Positions 24,045 to 34,580 are shown, counted from the first letter of the stretch. The stretch: DNA of 64,000 nucleotides from Malonomonas rubra (GCF_003247215.1 NZ_QKAP01000121.1:1-64000), one strand, 5' to 3'. Program-made: numbers and translations. The notes: generated from the letters alone by a model not told the origin.

Positions 24045-25961
24045 TTATCTATATGCAGCTGCTTCCTTTTCAACGAAACCGATAAAATCGGTCACGCTCA
24101 TCGACTCCAGGTTTTTACCGTTACGGAACCGTGGAGCAACTGTCTTTTCTTCCATTTCCCGATCGCCGATGACCAGCATGTACGGAATTTTTGCCACCTG
24201 CGCCTCACGGATCTTGAAACCGAGCTTCTCGTTGCGCAAATCCAGCTCTACCCGGACACCTGCAGCGCGTAACTGTCGATAAACCTCTTCGGCGTACTCA
24301 GCCTGATTGTCGGTAACATTAACAACAATCGCCTGAACCGGCGAAAGCCAGAGCGGGAAGCTGCCTGCGTAATGCTCAATCAGTACACCGATGAACCGCT
24401 CAATCGAGCCGAGAATGACTCGATGCAACATAACCGGGCGATGTTTTTCCCCATCGGCGCCGATATAATTCAGATCAAAACGCTCAGGCAGGGTAAAATC
24501 GCACTGGATTGTAGCACACTGCCATTCCCTGTCAAGCGCGTCCTTGAGCTTCACATCGATCTTCGGACCGTAGAAAGCGCCGTCCCCTTCGTTGATTTCA
24601 TACTCTTGCCCGCTCGACTCCAAAGCGGAGCGCAAAGCATTGGTTGCCCGCTCCCAATCCTCATCACTGCCGATCGACTTGTCAGGTCGGGTCGAGAGCT
24701 CCATCGTGTAATCAAAGCCAAAGATTCCAGCGACTTCCTGCACAAACTGCATGATCGCCTTAACCTCGGCATCGATCTGATCAGGACGACAGAGGATGTG
24801 GGCATCATCCTGGGTAAAACCGCGTACCCGCAACAACCCGTGCAGCACACCCGACTTCTCGTGCCGATGCACGGTACCGAGTTCGAAGAAACGCAATGGC
24901 AGATTCCGATAGGAGCGGGGCTTCGACTTATAGATCAACATGTGTGCCAGGCAATTCATTGGCTTGATCCCATAACCCTGCTCGTCGACCTCGGTGAAAT
25001 ACATATTCTCGCGGTAGTTCTCGTAGTGCCCGGAGGTTTGCCACAATTCGGTCTTGAGAATCTGCGGCCCCATGACAATATCGTAACCGCGCTTGAGATG
25101 CTCTTTACGCTCGAAATCTTCAATAATGGTACGCAGCATGGCGCCCTTAGGATGCCAGATCACCAGACCTGCGCCAGCCTCTTCACTGAAGGAGAACAAG
25201 TCGAGCTCCCTGCCAAGCTTGCGGTGGTCACGCTTACGCGCCTCTTCAAGCCGGTTCAGGTGGGCCTTAAGATCTTTCTTGTTCTGGAAGGCAGTGGCAT
25301 AAACCCGCTGCAGCATGGCATTCTTCTCATCACCACGCCAGTAGGCACCGGCCAGACTGGTCAGTTTATATGCCTTGAGAAACCCGGTGCGTGGGATATG
25401 CGGCCCCCGACAGAGATCGACAAAGTTACCCTGACGATAAATCGATACCTGCTCTTCATCCAGATCTTCAATTAACTCGACCTTGTAGTCCTCGCCCATC
25501 TCGCGGAACATCTTGATCGCGTGGTCTCGGGAAAGTTCTTCTCGAACGATCTGCAGGTCAGCCTTGGCCAACTCGTCCATCTTCTTTTCGATCACCTCGA
25601 AATCTTCCGGGACGAACTTTTTGGTTTCACTGTAAAAATCGTAGTAAAAACCATCTTTAATGGCAGGACCGATAGTGACCTGAACCTCATCCCCAAAAAG
25701 ATCTTTGACCGCCTGGGCCATCAGGTGAGCACAGGAGTGTCGAATCAATTCCAATGCCTCGGGAGAGTTCTGGGTGACCAGTTCCAGCTTGCCGGAAGCT
25801 GAAAGCGGCCGGGTCATGTCGATCATCTCGCCTTCGAAACGTGCGGCGACTGCCTGGCGCGCCAAGCCTTCACCGATCGTCAAAGCGACATCATAGGGAG
25901 TCGAACCCGACTCAACCTCTTTGACTGACCCATCCGGTAGTTCAATCTGCAACATCGCCAT
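24045..25961 (-). CDS. thrS: Threonyl-tRNA synthetase
   Basis: A 638-aa class II synthetase of normal length. TGS domain (about 1-62) is followed by the second editing domain ([16 protein letters not shown] near 72-87). The catalytic core has zinc-binding Cys in [13 protein letters not shown] and His in TVHRHEKSG, with motif 2 [14 protein letters not shown]. The C-terminal anticodon domain ends [19 protein letters not shown] 25961 (MAMLQIEL) follows AGGAG; the upstream in-frame codons overlap the tRNA terminator. The 91-bp gap to infC suggests a shared operon thrS-infC-rpmI-rplT. Confidence 0.96.
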   Translation of the reverse strand: MAMLQIELPDGSVKEVESGSTPYDVALTIGEGLARQAVAARFEGEMIDMTRPLSASGKLELVTQNSPEALELIRHSCAHLMAQAVKDLFGDEVQVTIGPAIKDGFYYDFYSETKKFVPEDFEVIEKKMDELAKADLQIVREELSRDHAIKMFREMGEDYKVELIEDLDEEQVSIYRQGNFVDLCRGPHIPRTGFLKAYKLTSLAGAYWRGDEKNAMLQRVYATAFQNKKDLKAHLNRLEEARKRDHRKLGRELDLFSFSEEAGAGLVIWHPKGAMLRTIIEDFERKEHLKRGYDIVMGPQILKTELWQTSGHYENYRENMYFTEVDEQGYGIKPMNCLAHMLIYKSKPRSYRNLPLRFFELGTVHRHEKSGVLHGLLRVRGFTQDDAHILCRPDQIDAEVKAIMQFVQEVAGIFGFDYTMELSTRPDKSIGSDEDWERATNALRSALESSGQEYEINEGDGAFYGPKIDVKLKDALDREWQCATIQCDFTLPERFDLNYIGADGEKHRPVMLHRVILGSIERFIGVLIEHYAGSFPLWLSPVQAIVVNVTDNQAEYAEEVYRQLRAAGVRVELDLRNEKLGFKIREAQVAKIPYMLVIGDREMEEKTVAPRFRNGKNLESMSVTDFIGFVEKEAAAYR

Positions 25962-25976
25962 AATCCATTCTCCTGA

Positions 25977-26007
25977 AACAAAAAGAGGCATCTTGTAAAG
26001 ATGCCTC
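25977..26007 (-). terminator. Terminator between tRNA-Val(GAC) and thrS
   Basis: GAGGCATCTT/AAGATGCCTC stem with a 3-base loop followed by TTTTTG on the minus strand, 34 bp after the tRNA 3' end and 24 bp before the thrS start. It could also act as an attenuator for thrS if transcription reads through. Confidence 0.82.
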
Positions 26008-26040
26008 GACATTCATTGCAGTGATTGCGGGTGCCGGTCA

Positions 26041-26115
<75 letters not shown>

Positions 26116-26135
26116 GCAACCAACCGCGGCGTGAT

Positions 26136-26164
26136 ATTTATCAAATCGCCGTCAATACTGTCAA
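26136..26164 (-). promoter_or_regulatory. Sigma-70 promoter of tRNA-Val(GAC)
   Basis: TTGACA (26159-26164), 17-bp spacer, ATAAAT (26136-26141) on the minus strand, about 20 bp before the tRNA. Confidence 0.65.
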
Positions 26165-26330
26165 GCCATTTTCTTAAATTTATTTGGTTTTTTTACCACC
26201 CCAGCCAAACAGCATCAACCATGAAGTTTTCTGGCTTGCGTGACAGAAGTGACAGGGTTAGAGTAAACCACCGTTTGACCTAAGTGCAACAGCTATTCAT
26301 CGCACTTTATCTGTCATGAGGTATTTTATT

Positions 26331-28193
26331 GTGCAGTCGATCGATCAATTTATTCAAGAGAGCTGTCAGCGGCATTCCGACAATATTGCCATGCAGAGCA
26401 AAAACCGTGGCAAGTGGAAACCCCTCAGCTATCAAAAGCTCTGGCTCTCAGTAGAGAAGCTCGCTTCCGGGTTGCGCGTTCAAGGAATAGAGCATAAAGC
26501 CCATATTGCCTTACTCGGCCCATCTTCACCCCGCTGGGTCGCCGCCTATCTTTCGATCCTTCGTGCCGGCTGTGTGGCCGTTCCTGTTGACAAGGAACTA
26601 AAAGCGGCCGAACTAAGGCAAATTCTGGATGATGCAGATGCCGAAGCGATATTCGTCGGGCAAGCGCAATTTGAAATCCTGATCGATATTATCGATGACC
26701 TGCCAAAGCTGCAGAAGATCATCCTGCTCGACATTCCATTGTCTAACATCAGCGACCGCTCCGACATTGCCGGCGTGCTGGAAAAACTCTCCTCCCTTTG
26801 GCAGGAACTGACAGAAGTCTGCAACATCCCGGCAGGGAAGAAAAAACAAATCGAAGCAGCGGCGATCGAGGCACATGCCCTGCTGACCGCGCAGGAAGAG
26901 CCGGATGGTGGCGAAAAGAAAAAAGCCAATTTCCTCTCCCGATCAGCGACTTCGCGCAACAAACTACTGAAAGAAGGGCGATTGCTTGCCTACAAAAGCC
27001 TCTTCCATGAAAAAAAGCTAGAACAGGCGAACAACCAACCGGATGAGGTTGCGGTTATCCTCTACACTTCCGGCACCACCGGTCGCTCGAAAGGAGCAAT
27101 GCTCAGCCATCGCAACATTGTCAGCAACATCAAAGCCGCCTGCGATCGCTTCCATCTCGACAGCTCGATTTCAACGTTATCTTTTCTGCCAATCAACCAT
27201 GTTTTCGAGCAGGTCTGTGGTATCTTGCTGCCTCTTTCGCTGGGCGGGAAAGTCAGTTTCGCCGAATCGATCAAGAAACTTGGCGACAATCTCAATGAGA
27301 TCAAACCGACCTTTCTACTCGGAGTCCCCGCCGTTTACCGTTTACTGCTCGATCGGATCACCAAGAACATTGATTCAAAAACAGCATCGCGACTCCTTTA
27401 CAAATTTCCTGTGACCCGCAAAATTGTTGCCGTAAAGGTCCAACAGGCAGTAGGAAAAACCACCACCTTTGTCAGCGGCGGTGCGGCCCTCGACCCGGCC
27501 ATAGCTGCCGGTTTCAAAAAACTAGGCCTGACCCTTCTACAAGGCTATGGCATCACCGAAACTTCACCAGTCATCTCAGCAGAGAGCCCGTTCAAGAGCA
27601 AACCGGGAACAGTCGGAGAAGCAATGGATGGCGTGACTGTCAAGATCGACCGTCCCAATGCCGACGGCGAGGGAGAGATCCTGGTCAAAGGCCCTAACGT
27701 GATGCTTGGCTATTACAAGAATGAAAAAGCCACCATGGAAGTTCTGCAGAACGGCTGGTATCACACCGGCGACCTTGGCCGCTTCGATGAAGATGGAATG
27801 CTGCAAATCTGTGGCCGGGTGAAAAACCTGATCGTCACCCCAAACGGTAAAAACGTCTACCCGGAAGAGGTTGAAAACCAGCTATTGAAGAGCCCATTTA
27901 TAGCTGAAATCATGGTCTACGGGCACAAAGTAGGCCCCACCGCGGAAGAGGTCTACGCCGTCATCTTCCCAGACGAAGAAAGCCTGTTCAATTACGAAAA
28001 GGACCTGGGCAACGGACCGCTTAGCGAAACTGAGATCGAAACCCTTCTGCGTGGCGAAGTCCTGAAATACGGCAAAGACTTGGCAGATTACAAACGGGTG
28101 AAAAAGTTCACTCTGCGGGAGGAGGAGTTCCCGAAAACAACTACTAGGAAAATCAAGCGATACGTGGTTGAACCGAAAATCTCTACCGACTAA
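26331..28193 (+). CDS. Long-chain acyl-CoA synthetase (AMP-forming)
   Basis: About 620 aa of the ANL superfamily. The ATP-binding P-loop is ILYTSGTTGRSKGAMLSH (about 245-262), then LLQGYGITETSPVIS near 410 and GWYHTGDLG near 480. The C-terminal NLIVTPNGKNVYPEEVE contains the hinge and the adenylation Lys region. An insert of about 65 charged residues (about 165-230) precedes the P-loop. It would activate a fatty acid to acyl-AMP then acyl-CoA. I favour GTG 26331, with GAGG 9 bases upstream; ATG 26316 gives five more residues but no ribosome binding site. It is alone on the plus strand here. Confidence 0.88.
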   Translation: MQSIDQFIQESCQRHSDNIAMQSKNRGKWKPLSYQKLWLSVEKLASGLRVQGIEHKAHIALLGPSSPRWVAAYLSILRAGCVAVPVDKELKAAELRQILDDADAEAIFVGQAQFEILIDIIDDLPKLQKIILLDIPLSNISDRSDIAGVLEKLSSLWQELTEVCNIPAGKKKQIEAAAIEAHALLTAQEEPDGGEKKKANFLSRSATSRNKLLKEGRLLAYKSLFHEKKLEQANNQPDEVAVILYTSGTTGRSKGAMLSHRNIVSNIKAACDRFHLDSSISTLSFLPINHVFEQVCGILLPLSLGGKVSFAESIKKLGDNLNEIKPTFLLGVPAVYRLLLDRITKNIDSKTASRLLYKFPVTRKIVAVKVQQAVGKTTTFVSGGAALDPAIAAGFKKLGLTLLQGYGITETSPVISAESPFKSKPGTVGEAMDGVTVKIDRPNADGEGEILVKGPNVMLGYYKNEKATMEVLQNGWYHTGDLGRFDEDGMLQICGRVKNLIVTPNGKNVYPEEVENQLLKSPFIAEIMVYGHKVGPTAEEVYAVIFPDEESLFNYEKDLGNGPLSETEIETLLRGEVLKYGKDLADYKRVKKFTLREEEFPKTTTRKIKRYVVEPKISTD

Positions 28194-28213
28194 ACAACTA
28201 AACTTTCCCAACA

Positions 28214-28252
28214 AAAAAAGCCGGAATCCACATTTACGGAACCCGGCTTTTG
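28214..28252. terminator. Bidirectional terminator between the acyl-CoA synthetase gene and hom
   Basis: AAAAGCCGG pairs with CCGGCTTTT around a 23-base loop region, with A and T runs on both sides, between two convergent stop codons. Confidence 0.75.
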
Positions 28253-28270
28253 CATTTCTAACTTTTCGAT

Positions 28271-29581
28271 TCAGCCCAGGTTGTTCTCTACCCGGATCAA
28301 GCGCGTCGGCTGCTGCACAATCTCCAACTGATCAATTTCGGCCAGCGCCTGGTTGATGTTGGCCTCTTTCGCATCATGAGTCATGATAACAATCGGCACA
28401 GCATCTGCTTCATGGCGTTCCGGCTGAATCATAGACTGGATACTGATGTCGTACTTGCCAAGGATACTGGAAATCTGCGCCAGGACTCCCGGCTTGTCAA
28501 CCGTGGTAAAACGCAGGTAATAGTGGCTGACGATTTCACTCATCGGCTTGATCGGCAACTCTACAATCTGCTCTGCACAGTAGCCCATGATCGGAGTCCT
28601 TCTCTTGGCGCCAGCGAGCATATCGCGACCGATCGACATCACATCCCCCATTACGGCGCTAGCAGTGGCATCCATCCCCGCCCCGCTACCGTACAGGAGT
28701 GCCGGACCGAGAAAATCGCCCGACAGGCGAATTGCATTGAAAACGCCATCCACCTCCGCCAGCTGATAACTGGCCGGGATCATGGTCGGGTGGACCCGTA
28801 CCTCAATCTGGTCGCCAAGGTTCTTGCCGATTGCCAACAGTTTGATCTTATATCCCATTTGCGTGGCGAACTGGATATCGATCGCAGCGACCTTGGTAAT
28901 CCCTTCGGTGTAAACATTGTCGAAATCGACCTTGGTCCCGAAGCACAGAGCCGCCAGTAAAGCAATTTTATGCGCCGTGTCGATCCCCTCGATATCGAAG
29001 GACGGATCGGCCTCGGCATAACCAAGTTCCTGTGCAGACTGCAACACTGGAGCAAAATCGCTACCGTTTTCAGTCATCTCGGTGAGGATATAGTTGCAGG
29101 TTCCATTGAGAATACCGAGCACATTGCTGAAATTATTCGCACAGAGATTTTCCTTGATTGCCGAAATCACCGGGATACCACCACCGACCGCCGCTTCGAA
29201 CATCACGTCAACGCCTTGTTTTTCGGCGGCCGCCAAAATCTCCTGCCCGTGCAGCGCCATCAGAGCCTTGTTGGCAGTGACAACGTGCTTACCGTTGGCA
29301 ATAGCCTTGAGGATGAAAGACTTTGCCGGCTCATAGCCACCAATCAGCTCAATCACGATATCGATTTCGGGATTGCTGATGATCTCTTCGACATCCGTAC
29401 TCAACAAAGCGGTGTCAACCTTTACCCCGCGATCAGTGGTAATATCGAGATCGATGATTTTAGCAAGTTCAAGCGTTGTTCCCAAACGCTGTTGCAACAA
29501 ATCCGCATTTTTCTGCAACACCCGGATAACACCAGTGCCGATGGTTCCAAAACCAAGCAAACCAATCTTAATCGAGTTCAT
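28271..29581 (-). CDS. hom: Homoserine dehydrogenase
   Basis: A 436-aa enzyme that reduces aspartate semialdehyde to homoserine for threonine and methionine synthesis. The NAD(P)-binding motif is GLLGFGTIGTGVIRVL (about 7-22). Catalytic-domain marks are HVVTANKALMALHG and GTCNYILTEM followed by GYAEADPSFDIEGIDTAHK. A C-terminal ACT domain (about 355-430, TVDKPGVLAQISSIL) suggests allosteric inhibition by threonine. It follows nusB by 18 bp and ends the long riboflavin-nusB run at a bidirectional terminator. Confidence 0.96.
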   Translation of the reverse strand: MNSIKIGLLGFGTIGTGVIRVLQKNADLLQQRLGTTLELAKIIDLDITTDRGVKVDTALLSTDVEEIISNPEIDIVIELIGGYEPAKSFILKAIANGKHVVTANKALMALHGQEILAAAEKQGVDVMFEAAVGGGIPVISAIKENLCANNFSNVLGILNGTCNYILTEMTENGSDFAPVLQSAQELGYAEADPSFDIEGIDTAHKIALLAALCFGTKVDFDNVYTEGITKVAAIDIQFATQMGYKIKLLAIGKNLGDQIEVRVHPTMIPASYQLAEVDGVFNAIRLSGDFLGPALLYGSGAGMDATASAVMGDVMSIGRDMLAGAKRRTPIMGYCAEQIVELPIKPMSEIVSHYYLRFTTVDKPGVLAQISSILGKYDISIQSMIQPERHEADAVPIVIMTHDAKEANINQALAEIDQLEIVQQPTRLIRVENNLG

Positions 29582-29599
29582 ATATCCTCTCCAGAAAAA

Positions 29600-30073
29600 C
29601 TATTCTTTATCTTCCCGCACGTTTTGAGCAACCCTATCAAGCAATCCATTAATAAATGAAGGCGACTCCTTAGTTCCGTATCGTTTGGCAATTTCGATCG
29701 CTTCGTTGATTGCAACGGACTTTGGGATATCGGGTTGATAGAGCAGTTCATAGGTACAAATACGCAGAATTGACAGATCAACCGGAGCCATCCGCTCCAG
29801 CGACCAGTTCTTGGCAACCTCGCGGATCAGCTTATCGATAACTGCACGAGATTCAACCACCCCCTTGACCAGAACCTCCGCAAAAGTGCGGGCAGCTGTC
29901 GACAGGGGTCTATCGGCTGTATCCAAAGGTTCGCCAAGCGCATCATCCGCAAATCTAAAATTTTCCCAAAAATCAGCCAGCAAACGGCTGGCATCGGCCT
30001 GCTCGTCCAGACGCAAGGCAAACAGAATTTTTAACGCACATTCCCGAGCGATGCGGCGGTTATTGCTCGACAT
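29600..30073 (-). CDS. nusB: Transcription antitermination factor NusB
   Basis: A 157-aa NusB, slightly longer than the usual 140 aa because of a loop near 45-60. Family marks are the RRIARECALKILFAL start and the C-terminal RMAPVDLSILRICTYELLYQPDIP and SVAINEAIEIAKRYGTKESPSFINGLLDR-type region. It binds boxA RNA with ribosomal protein S10 in rRNA antitermination. Position directly after ribH (4 bp gap) is the widespread ribH-nusB pairing. Confidence 0.95.
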   Translation of the reverse strand: MSSNNRRIARECALKILFALRLDEQADASRLLADFWENFRFADDALGEPLDTADRPLSTAARTFAEVLVKGVVESRAVIDKLIREVAKNWSLERMAPVDLSILRICTYELLYQPDIPKSVAINEAIEIAKRYGTKESPSFINGLLDRVAQNVREDKE

Positions 30074-30077
30074 CAGC

Positions 30078-30542
30078 TCAGACCGTACCCATCAGGTTAA
30101 CCATTTCGATGGCGCTCATCGCCGCCTCGACCCCCTTGTTACCAGCTTTGGTACCGGCACGCTCGATCGCCTGCTCAACAGAATCAGTGGTCAAAACACC
30201 AAAGGCCACCGGCACCCCACTGTCGAGGGAAACCGAAGCAACCCCCTTTGAAACCTCAGCACAGACATAATCGAAATGTGGTGTTCCGCCACGAATTACA
30301 GCCCCAAGGGTGATCACCGCATCGTACTTGCCCGTAGCGACCATCTTCTTGGCCAACAGCGGGATCTCAAAGGCACCGGGGACTCGCACGACGGTCAGGT
30401 TTTTATCTTCCGCACCATGACGGGTCAGAGTATCTATTGCACCTTCCAGCAGACGATCACAGATAAAACTGTTAAACCGGCTTACAATCAACCCGAAGCG
30501 GTAGCCTTTGGCATCCAATTGACCTTCGATAAACTCAGGCAT
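30078..30542 (-). CDS. ribH: 6,7-dimethyl-8-ribityllumazine synthase
   Basis: A 154-aa enzyme joining 5-amino-6-ribitylaminouracil with dihydroxybutanone phosphate. Motifs: [48 protein letters not shown] and [13 protein letters not shown]-type strand ([15 protein letters not shown]). Length and pattern are those of the icosahedral or pentameric enzyme. It sits 28 bp after ribBA, which supplies one of its substrates, and precedes nusB. Confidence 0.97.
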   Translation of the reverse strand: MPEFIEGQLDAKGYRFGLIVSRFNSFICDRLLEGAIDTLTRHGAEDKNLTVVRVPGAFEIPLLAKKMVATGKYDAVITLGAVIRGGTPHFDYVCAEVSKGVASVSLDSGVPVAFGVLTTDSVEQAIERAGTKAGNKGVEAAMSAIEMVNLMGTV

Positions 30543-30570
30543 CTTTTCCTCCTATCGTCACTGGCAGCAA

Positions 30571-31776
30571 CTAGAGATTCTCCAGCATGTGGCCCATTTT
30601 TTCACGTTTGGTTTTCAAATATTCTACATTAGTACAGACCGGTACCATCTCGATCGGCACCCTTTCAACAATTTCCAGACCGTACCCTTCGAGGCCGACA
30701 ATCTTTTTCGGATTATTGGTCATCAACCTCAATTTCCGCGCGCCCAGGTCGGCCAGCATCTGCGCGCCGATCCCGTAATCACGCAAATCTGCAGCAAAAC
30801 CTAGCGCTTCGTTCGCCTCTACCGTATCGCAACCCTGATCCTGCAGGTTGTAAGCCTTAAGTTTATTGACCAGGCCTATACCACGCCCTTCCTGCCGCAT
30901 GTAGAGAACTATTCCACAGCCTTCCTTTTCGATGGTTGCCATCGCAGAGTGCAGTTGATCCCCACAGTCGCAACGCTGTGAGCCGAAAACATCTCCAGTG
31001 AGGCACTCAGAGTGCACCCGCACCAGTACCGGCTCATCCGGACCGATCTCCCCCTTAACGAGGGCAAGATGCAGCGCCTTATCAACATCGTTCTCATAGA
31101 CGATCGCCTTGAAATCACCACCATGCTCCGTCGGGATGATTGTTTCTACGGCTTTCCGTACCAACATCTCCTTGCGCATGCGGTACTCAACCATATCGGC
31201 GATGGTGATAATTTTCAGCTCATGCCGCTTGGCAAACTCTTTAAGCTGCGGCATCCGTGCCATCGTGCCGTCTTCGTTCATGATCTCGCAGATCACTCCA
31301 GCCGGCTTCAACCCCGCCAACCGTGCCAAGTCAACCGAGCCTTCAGTCTGACCGGCCCGCACCAGTACCCCCCCCTTCTTTGCACGTAGCGGGAAGACAT
31401 GTCCCGGTCGAGCCAGATCACGTGCAGTCGTCTCATCGGCGACGGCTACCTGAATAGTATGCGCCCGGTCGGCGGCGGAGATTCCAGTTGTGACCCCACG
31501 CCGCGCCTCAATCGAAACTGTGAATGCGGTGCCGAAGGATGAGCTGTTATCGGACACCATCAATGGCAGGTCCAGTTCGTCGGCCCGCGCTTCGGTTAAA
31601 GAGAGGCAGATCAGGCCCCGCCCTTCCCGAGCCATGAAGTTGATGATCTCAGGGGTTGCGTATTCGGCCGCAACAACCAAGTCACCCTCGTTCTCACGGT
31701 CTTCATCATCGACCAAGATCACCATCTTGCCTTGACGGATATCTTCGAGAGCAGCTTCTATTTTCGCAGTCGGCAT
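30571..31776 (-). CDS. ribBA: Bifunctional DHBP synthase / GTP cyclohydrolase II
   Basis: A 401-aa fusion. Residues 1-200 are 3,4-dihydroxy-2-butanone 4-phosphate synthase with the acidic loop [12 protein letters not shown] and [14 protein letters not shown]. Residues about 205-401 are GTP cyclohydrolase II, with zinc cysteines in [15 protein letters not shown] (about 258-272) and [14 protein letters not shown]. One protein thus makes both precursors of lumazine. Both active sites look intact. It lies between ribE and ribH in the ribD-ribE-ribBA-ribH order. Confidence 0.97.
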   Translation of the reverse strand: MPTAKIEAALEDIRQGKMVILVDDEDRENEGDLVVAAEYATPEIINFMAREGRGLICLSLTEARADELDLPLMVSDNSSSFGTAFTVSIEARRGVTTGISAADRAHTIQVAVADETTARDLARPGHVFPLRAKKGGVLVRAGQTEGSVDLARLAGLKPAGVICEIMNEDGTMARMPQLKEFAKRHELKIITIADMVEYRMRKEMLVRKAVETIIPTEHGGDFKAIVYENDVDKALHLALVKGEIGPDEPVLVRVHSECLTGDVFGSQRCDCGDQLHSAMATIEKEGCGIVLYMRQEGRGIGLVNKLKAYNLQDQGCDTVEANEALGFAADLRDYGIGAQMLADLGARKLRLMTNNPKKIVGLEGYGLEIVERVPIEMVPVCTNVEYLKTKREKMGHMLENL

Positions 31777-31818
31777 TGATTCTTCCTTCCGAATTAAAGA
31801 CGTTAGCCGGGAAATATC

Positions 31819-32469
31819 TCACATAAATCCGTTCTTGGCAAGGAACTCAAGACTGATGCCTTCCCCTTGCTTGCTGTCAGATTTTGCCTCCAGTAACCGC
31901 TCGACATAGCGACCGACCAAATCCGTTTCGATGTTCACTCTTGCCCCTTCGCGGCAGTGCTGCAAAGTTGTCATCTCCAACGAGTGAGGGATGATCGCCA
32001 CCGAAAAACTGTCTTCGCTCACAGTATTCACCGTCAGACTAATGCCATCAATTGCTACAGATCCCTTTGCAACCAGATAACGCAGCGCCTCTTCCGGCAC
32101 ACTGAATTCAAAACGGACCGCGTTCTGATCCTGAAAACGCTTCTTCACGATCGCAACACAATCGATATGGCCGCTGACCAAATGTCCACCAAGCCGGTCG
32201 CAAAGCCGCAATGCTCGCTCCAAGTTGACCTGCATGTTTGCTCTCAAGCTGCCCAGGTTGCTGCAATCGAGAGTCTCAGGCGAAACATCGGCCGAAAAGG
32301 AATGCTCGTCCCAGGAAACAACAGTCAGGCAAACACCATTGACCGCAATACTTTCTCCCAGATGCAACTCCTCTCTTGCCAACTCGCTGGCGATCTGCAA
32401 CACTGCGGAATTCCCCTGCCGTTTGAGACTACGTACAGTACCAACCGCTTGAATCAACCCCGTAAACAT
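31819..32469 (-). CDS. ribE: Riboflavin synthase (alpha subunit)
   Basis: A 216-aa enzyme that dismutates two lumazines to riboflavin. It has two lumazine-binding barrel repeats, about 1-95 and 98-195. The N-terminal MFTGLIQAVGTV is diagnostic, and each repeat has a SIAVNGVCLTV / SVAIDGISLTV motif. It overlaps ribD by 16 bp, showing tight coupling within the riboflavin operon, and precedes ribBA by 42 bp. Confidence 0.96.
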   Translation of the reverse strand: MFTGLIQAVGTVRSLKRQGNSAVLQIASELAREELHLGESIAVNGVCLTVVSWDEHSFSADVSPETLDCSNLGSLRANMQVNLERALRLCDRLGGHLVSGHIDCVAIVKKRFQDQNAVRFEFSVPEEALRYLVAKGSVAIDGISLTVNTVSEDSFSVAIIPHSLEMTTLQHCREGARVNIETDLVGRYVERLLEAKSDSKQGEGISLEFLAKNGFM

Positions 32470-33569
32470 CGTTCAACCTCTCCTACAATCAAAAGATCTT
32501 TATCAACCTGTTCATAGCGAAGATCTCCCAGCGGTATCGCCTCTGCCAATACCGTGCAGCCGCTGCCGGAAAAGATTCCGTAAGTGACGGCCCCACCGAT
32601 CAACTTAGGGGCAACAAAAACCTGTAGCTGATCGATCAAACCGGCAGTTAAGGCCGCTCCGGCCAAAGTCGAACCACCTTCCAACAACAAACGTTGCACA
32701 TCTCGCTTCCCCAGTTCATGCCAAAGATGGGGCAGAGAAACCTTACCTTCATCAGCAGGAAACTTGACGACCTCTGCTCCAGCATGCTGCAAACGAAGGA
32801 TCTTCTCCTCATCGTCACTAATGGTCGCAATAAGGGTCCAGGACGTCGAATGTTGTTGCAGCATCGCTGCGTCAGCTGGCATCCGCAAGTGGCTATCCAC
32901 CACCACGCGCAGCGGATCACGTCCTCCGCCATCGGGTAAACGGGTATTCAACAAAGGATCATCAGCAAGAACGGTCTCCACTCCGACCATGATCGCCTCG
33001 ACCCTGTTGCGCAGGAGATGCCCCCGCAGGCGACTCTGCTCACCGGTAATCCATTTTGAGTCTCCGCTTGCCGTAGCGGTCTTGCCATCCAAGGTCATTG
33101 CTGCCTTATAGATTGTGTAAGGCATTCCAGATGAGAGAAGCCGGGCAAACGGCATCACCAGCCGCCGACACTCTTGCTCTTCAATCCCGATGGTCACCTC
33201 AATCCCGGCCTGCCGCAATTTCTCAATTCCTCTCCCGCAAACACACGGGTTCGGGTCCTGTACCCCGACAAACACCCTCCCGACACCGGCCTTGACCAGA
33301 GCGTTGGCGCAGGGACCGGTCCTCCCGTGATGCGAACAGGGTTCAAGAGTGACATAAACATCAGCACCTCTGGCCAGCCCGCCAGCTTGGCGTAGCGCAA
33401 AAATCTCGGCATGCGGCTCACCCGCCTTGGGATGAAATCCTTGACCAACGACCTTGCCGGAACGTACGATCAAGGCCCCAACCGGCGGATTCGGCGATGT
33501 TCGTCCTTCTCCCCGGCGAGCCAGACCGATCGCCTGCTGCATATACTGTCGATGGATGTCGAGATCCAT
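32454..33569 (-). CDS. ribD: Bifunctional deaminase / reductase RibD
   Basis: A 371-aa protein catalysing the second and third steps of riboflavin synthesis. The N-terminal deaminase domain (about 1-145) has zinc ligands in PHAEIFAL and LEPCSHHGRTGPC. The C-terminal reductase domain (about 146-371) has KAAMTLDGKTATASGDSKWI and LLLEGGSTLAGAAL. Start ATG 33569 is used because AAGGA is 7 bases upstream; a GTG two codons earlier overlaps that site. I looked for an FMN riboswitch before it: the gap to nrdR is only 86 bp and carries only the nrdR terminator. Confidence 0.95.
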   Translation of the reverse strand: MDLDIHRQYMQQAIGLARRGEGRTSPNPPVGALIVRSGKVVGQGFHPKAGEPHAEIFALRQAGGLARGADVYVTLEPCSHHGRTGPCANALVKAGVGRVFVGVQDPNPCVCGRGIEKLRQAGIEVTIGIEEQECRRLVMPFARLLSSGMPYTIYKAAMTLDGKTATASGDSKWITGEQSRLRGHLLRNRVEAIMVGVETVLADDPLLNTRLPDGGGRDPLRVVVDSHLRMPADAAMLQQHSTSWTLIATISDDEEKILRLQHAGAEVVKFPADEGKVSLPHLWHELGKRDVQRLLLEGGSTLAGAALTAGLIDQLQVFVAPKLIGGAVTYGIFSGSGCTVLAEAIPLGDLRYEQVDKDLLIVGEVERCLRG

Positions 33570-33590
33570 TTCCACTTCCTTTTAACCTCT

Positions 33591-33630
33591 AAAAGCACAA
33601 CAGCCGGAATACCCACGATATCCCGGCTGT
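33591..33630 (-). terminator. Terminator after nrdR
   Basis: ACAGCCGG/CCGGCTGT stem around a 15-base loop, followed on the minus strand by TGTGCTTTTAG. The T run is weak, so some transcription may continue into ribD. Confidence 0.6.
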
Positions 33631-33655
33631 TTAGAAAAATCTACAGAGGAATCTC

Positions 33656-34114
33656 CTAGTTCGAGTTCTTCAACAAATCCGTCAACTCAGTCATAAATTC
33701 GTTAATATCCTTGAATTGGCGGTAAACAGAAGCAAAACGCACATAGGCGACCTCGTCAACCGAATGTAGAGTATCCATGACCGCTTCACCGATCAGGCTG
33801 GCATCGATCTCCTTATCGCCCCGCTCCTGAAATCTGCGCTCGAGCTGGTCGACCATCTCCTCGATCTGCTCAACCGAAACCGGTCGTTTCTCGCAAGCAC
33901 GCTGCATTCCGGCAATAATCTTCATTCGATCGAAGGCCTCTCGGCGACCATCTTTCTTGATCACCCAAGGAAGGATCTCTTCGACCCGTTCGTAGGTGGT
34001 GAAACGACGCTCGCAGGCAGGGCATTCGCGACGACGACGGACGCTATTCCCTTCTTTGCCGAGGCGGGAATCGACCACGCGAGTATCATCATGTTGACAG
34101 AAAGGGCACTTCAT
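33656..34114 (-). CDS. nrdR: Transcriptional repressor NrdR
   Basis: A 152-aa regulator of ribonucleotide reductase genes. A zinc ribbon ([17 protein letters not shown] and [17 protein letters not shown]) is followed by an ATP-cone (about 48-138, [16 protein letters not shown]) that senses ATP/dATP. Standard length. It overlaps the dCMP deaminase gene by 4 bp, fitting joint control of deoxynucleotide supply. NrdR boxes would be expected upstream of nrd genes outside this window. Confidence 0.96.
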   Translation of the reverse strand: MKCPFCQHDDTRVVDSRLGKEGNSVRRRRECPACERRFTTYERVEEILPWVIKKDGRREAFDRMKIIAGMQRACEKRPVSVEQIEEMVDQLERRFQERGDKEIDASLIGEAVMDTLHSVDEVAYVRFASVYRQFKDINEFMTELTDLLKNSN

Positions 34115-34569
34115 AGGTCCTCATCTTGTTCGAACTGCACAAATTCGATACCGGCCTCTTGTAACATCTGCAACGACAGCTCATCCGGGTAACCACGCTT
34201 AAACACCACCCCGCCTACACCGGCATTGATCAGCATCTTGGCGCAAATAATACAGGGAGAATCGGTACAGTAGAGGGTCGAACCATCGATGTTGATGCCA
34301 TGCCGAGCCGCCTGGATAATGGCGTTCTGCTCGGCATGGAGACCGCGGCAGAGTTCGTGGCGCTCACCGGAAGGAACATTGAGTTGATCACGCAGGCAAC
34401 CTGTAATATCACAGTGGGTGATGCCACTCGGCACCCCGTTGTATCCGGTTGCCAGGATATTCTTTTCTTTTACCAGAATCGCCCCGACCTTACGACGCAT
34501 ACAGGTCGATCGGCTGGCAACCAGCTCGGTGATCTGCATGAAATATTCGTCCCAACTCGGTCGTTGCAC
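34111..34569 (-). CDS. Deoxycytidylate (dCMP) deaminase family protein
   Basis: A 152-aa zinc deaminase converting dCMP to dUMP for thymidylate synthesis (ComEB/dCMP deaminase family). Active site: [13 protein letters not shown] with the catalytic Glu, and [15 protein letters not shown] with two zinc cysteines. [23 protein letters not shown] is also typical. GTG 34569 (VQRPSWDEY) is chosen: AAGGA is 8 bases upstream, and the longer frame would enter glyA by 42 codons. It lies 11 bp after glyA, whose one-carbon product feeds thymidylate synthase. Confidence 0.92.
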   Translation of the reverse strand: MQRPSWDEYFMQITELVASRSTCMRRKVGAILVKEKNILATGYNGVPSGITHCDITGCLRDQLNVPSGERHELCRGLHAEQNAIIQAARHGINIDGSTLYCTDSPCIICAKMLINAGVGGVVFKRGYPDELSLQMLQEAGIEFVQFEQDEDL

Positions 34570-34580
34570 GGGATAGTTCC

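Noticed and set aside
24372-25475. 367-codon plus-strand open frame opposite thrS
   Set aside because: It lies wholly antisense to a well-conserved thrS, has no ribosome binding site or family pattern, and reflects codon bias of the real gene.
25962-26040. T-box or threonine leader before thrS
   Set aside because: No T-box sequence and no Thr-rich short frame; the hairpin here is the tRNA-Val terminator.
33570-33655. FMN riboswitch before the riboflavin genes
   Set aside because: The gap is only 86 bp and contains only the nrdR terminator hairpin; none of the conserved RFN segments is present.
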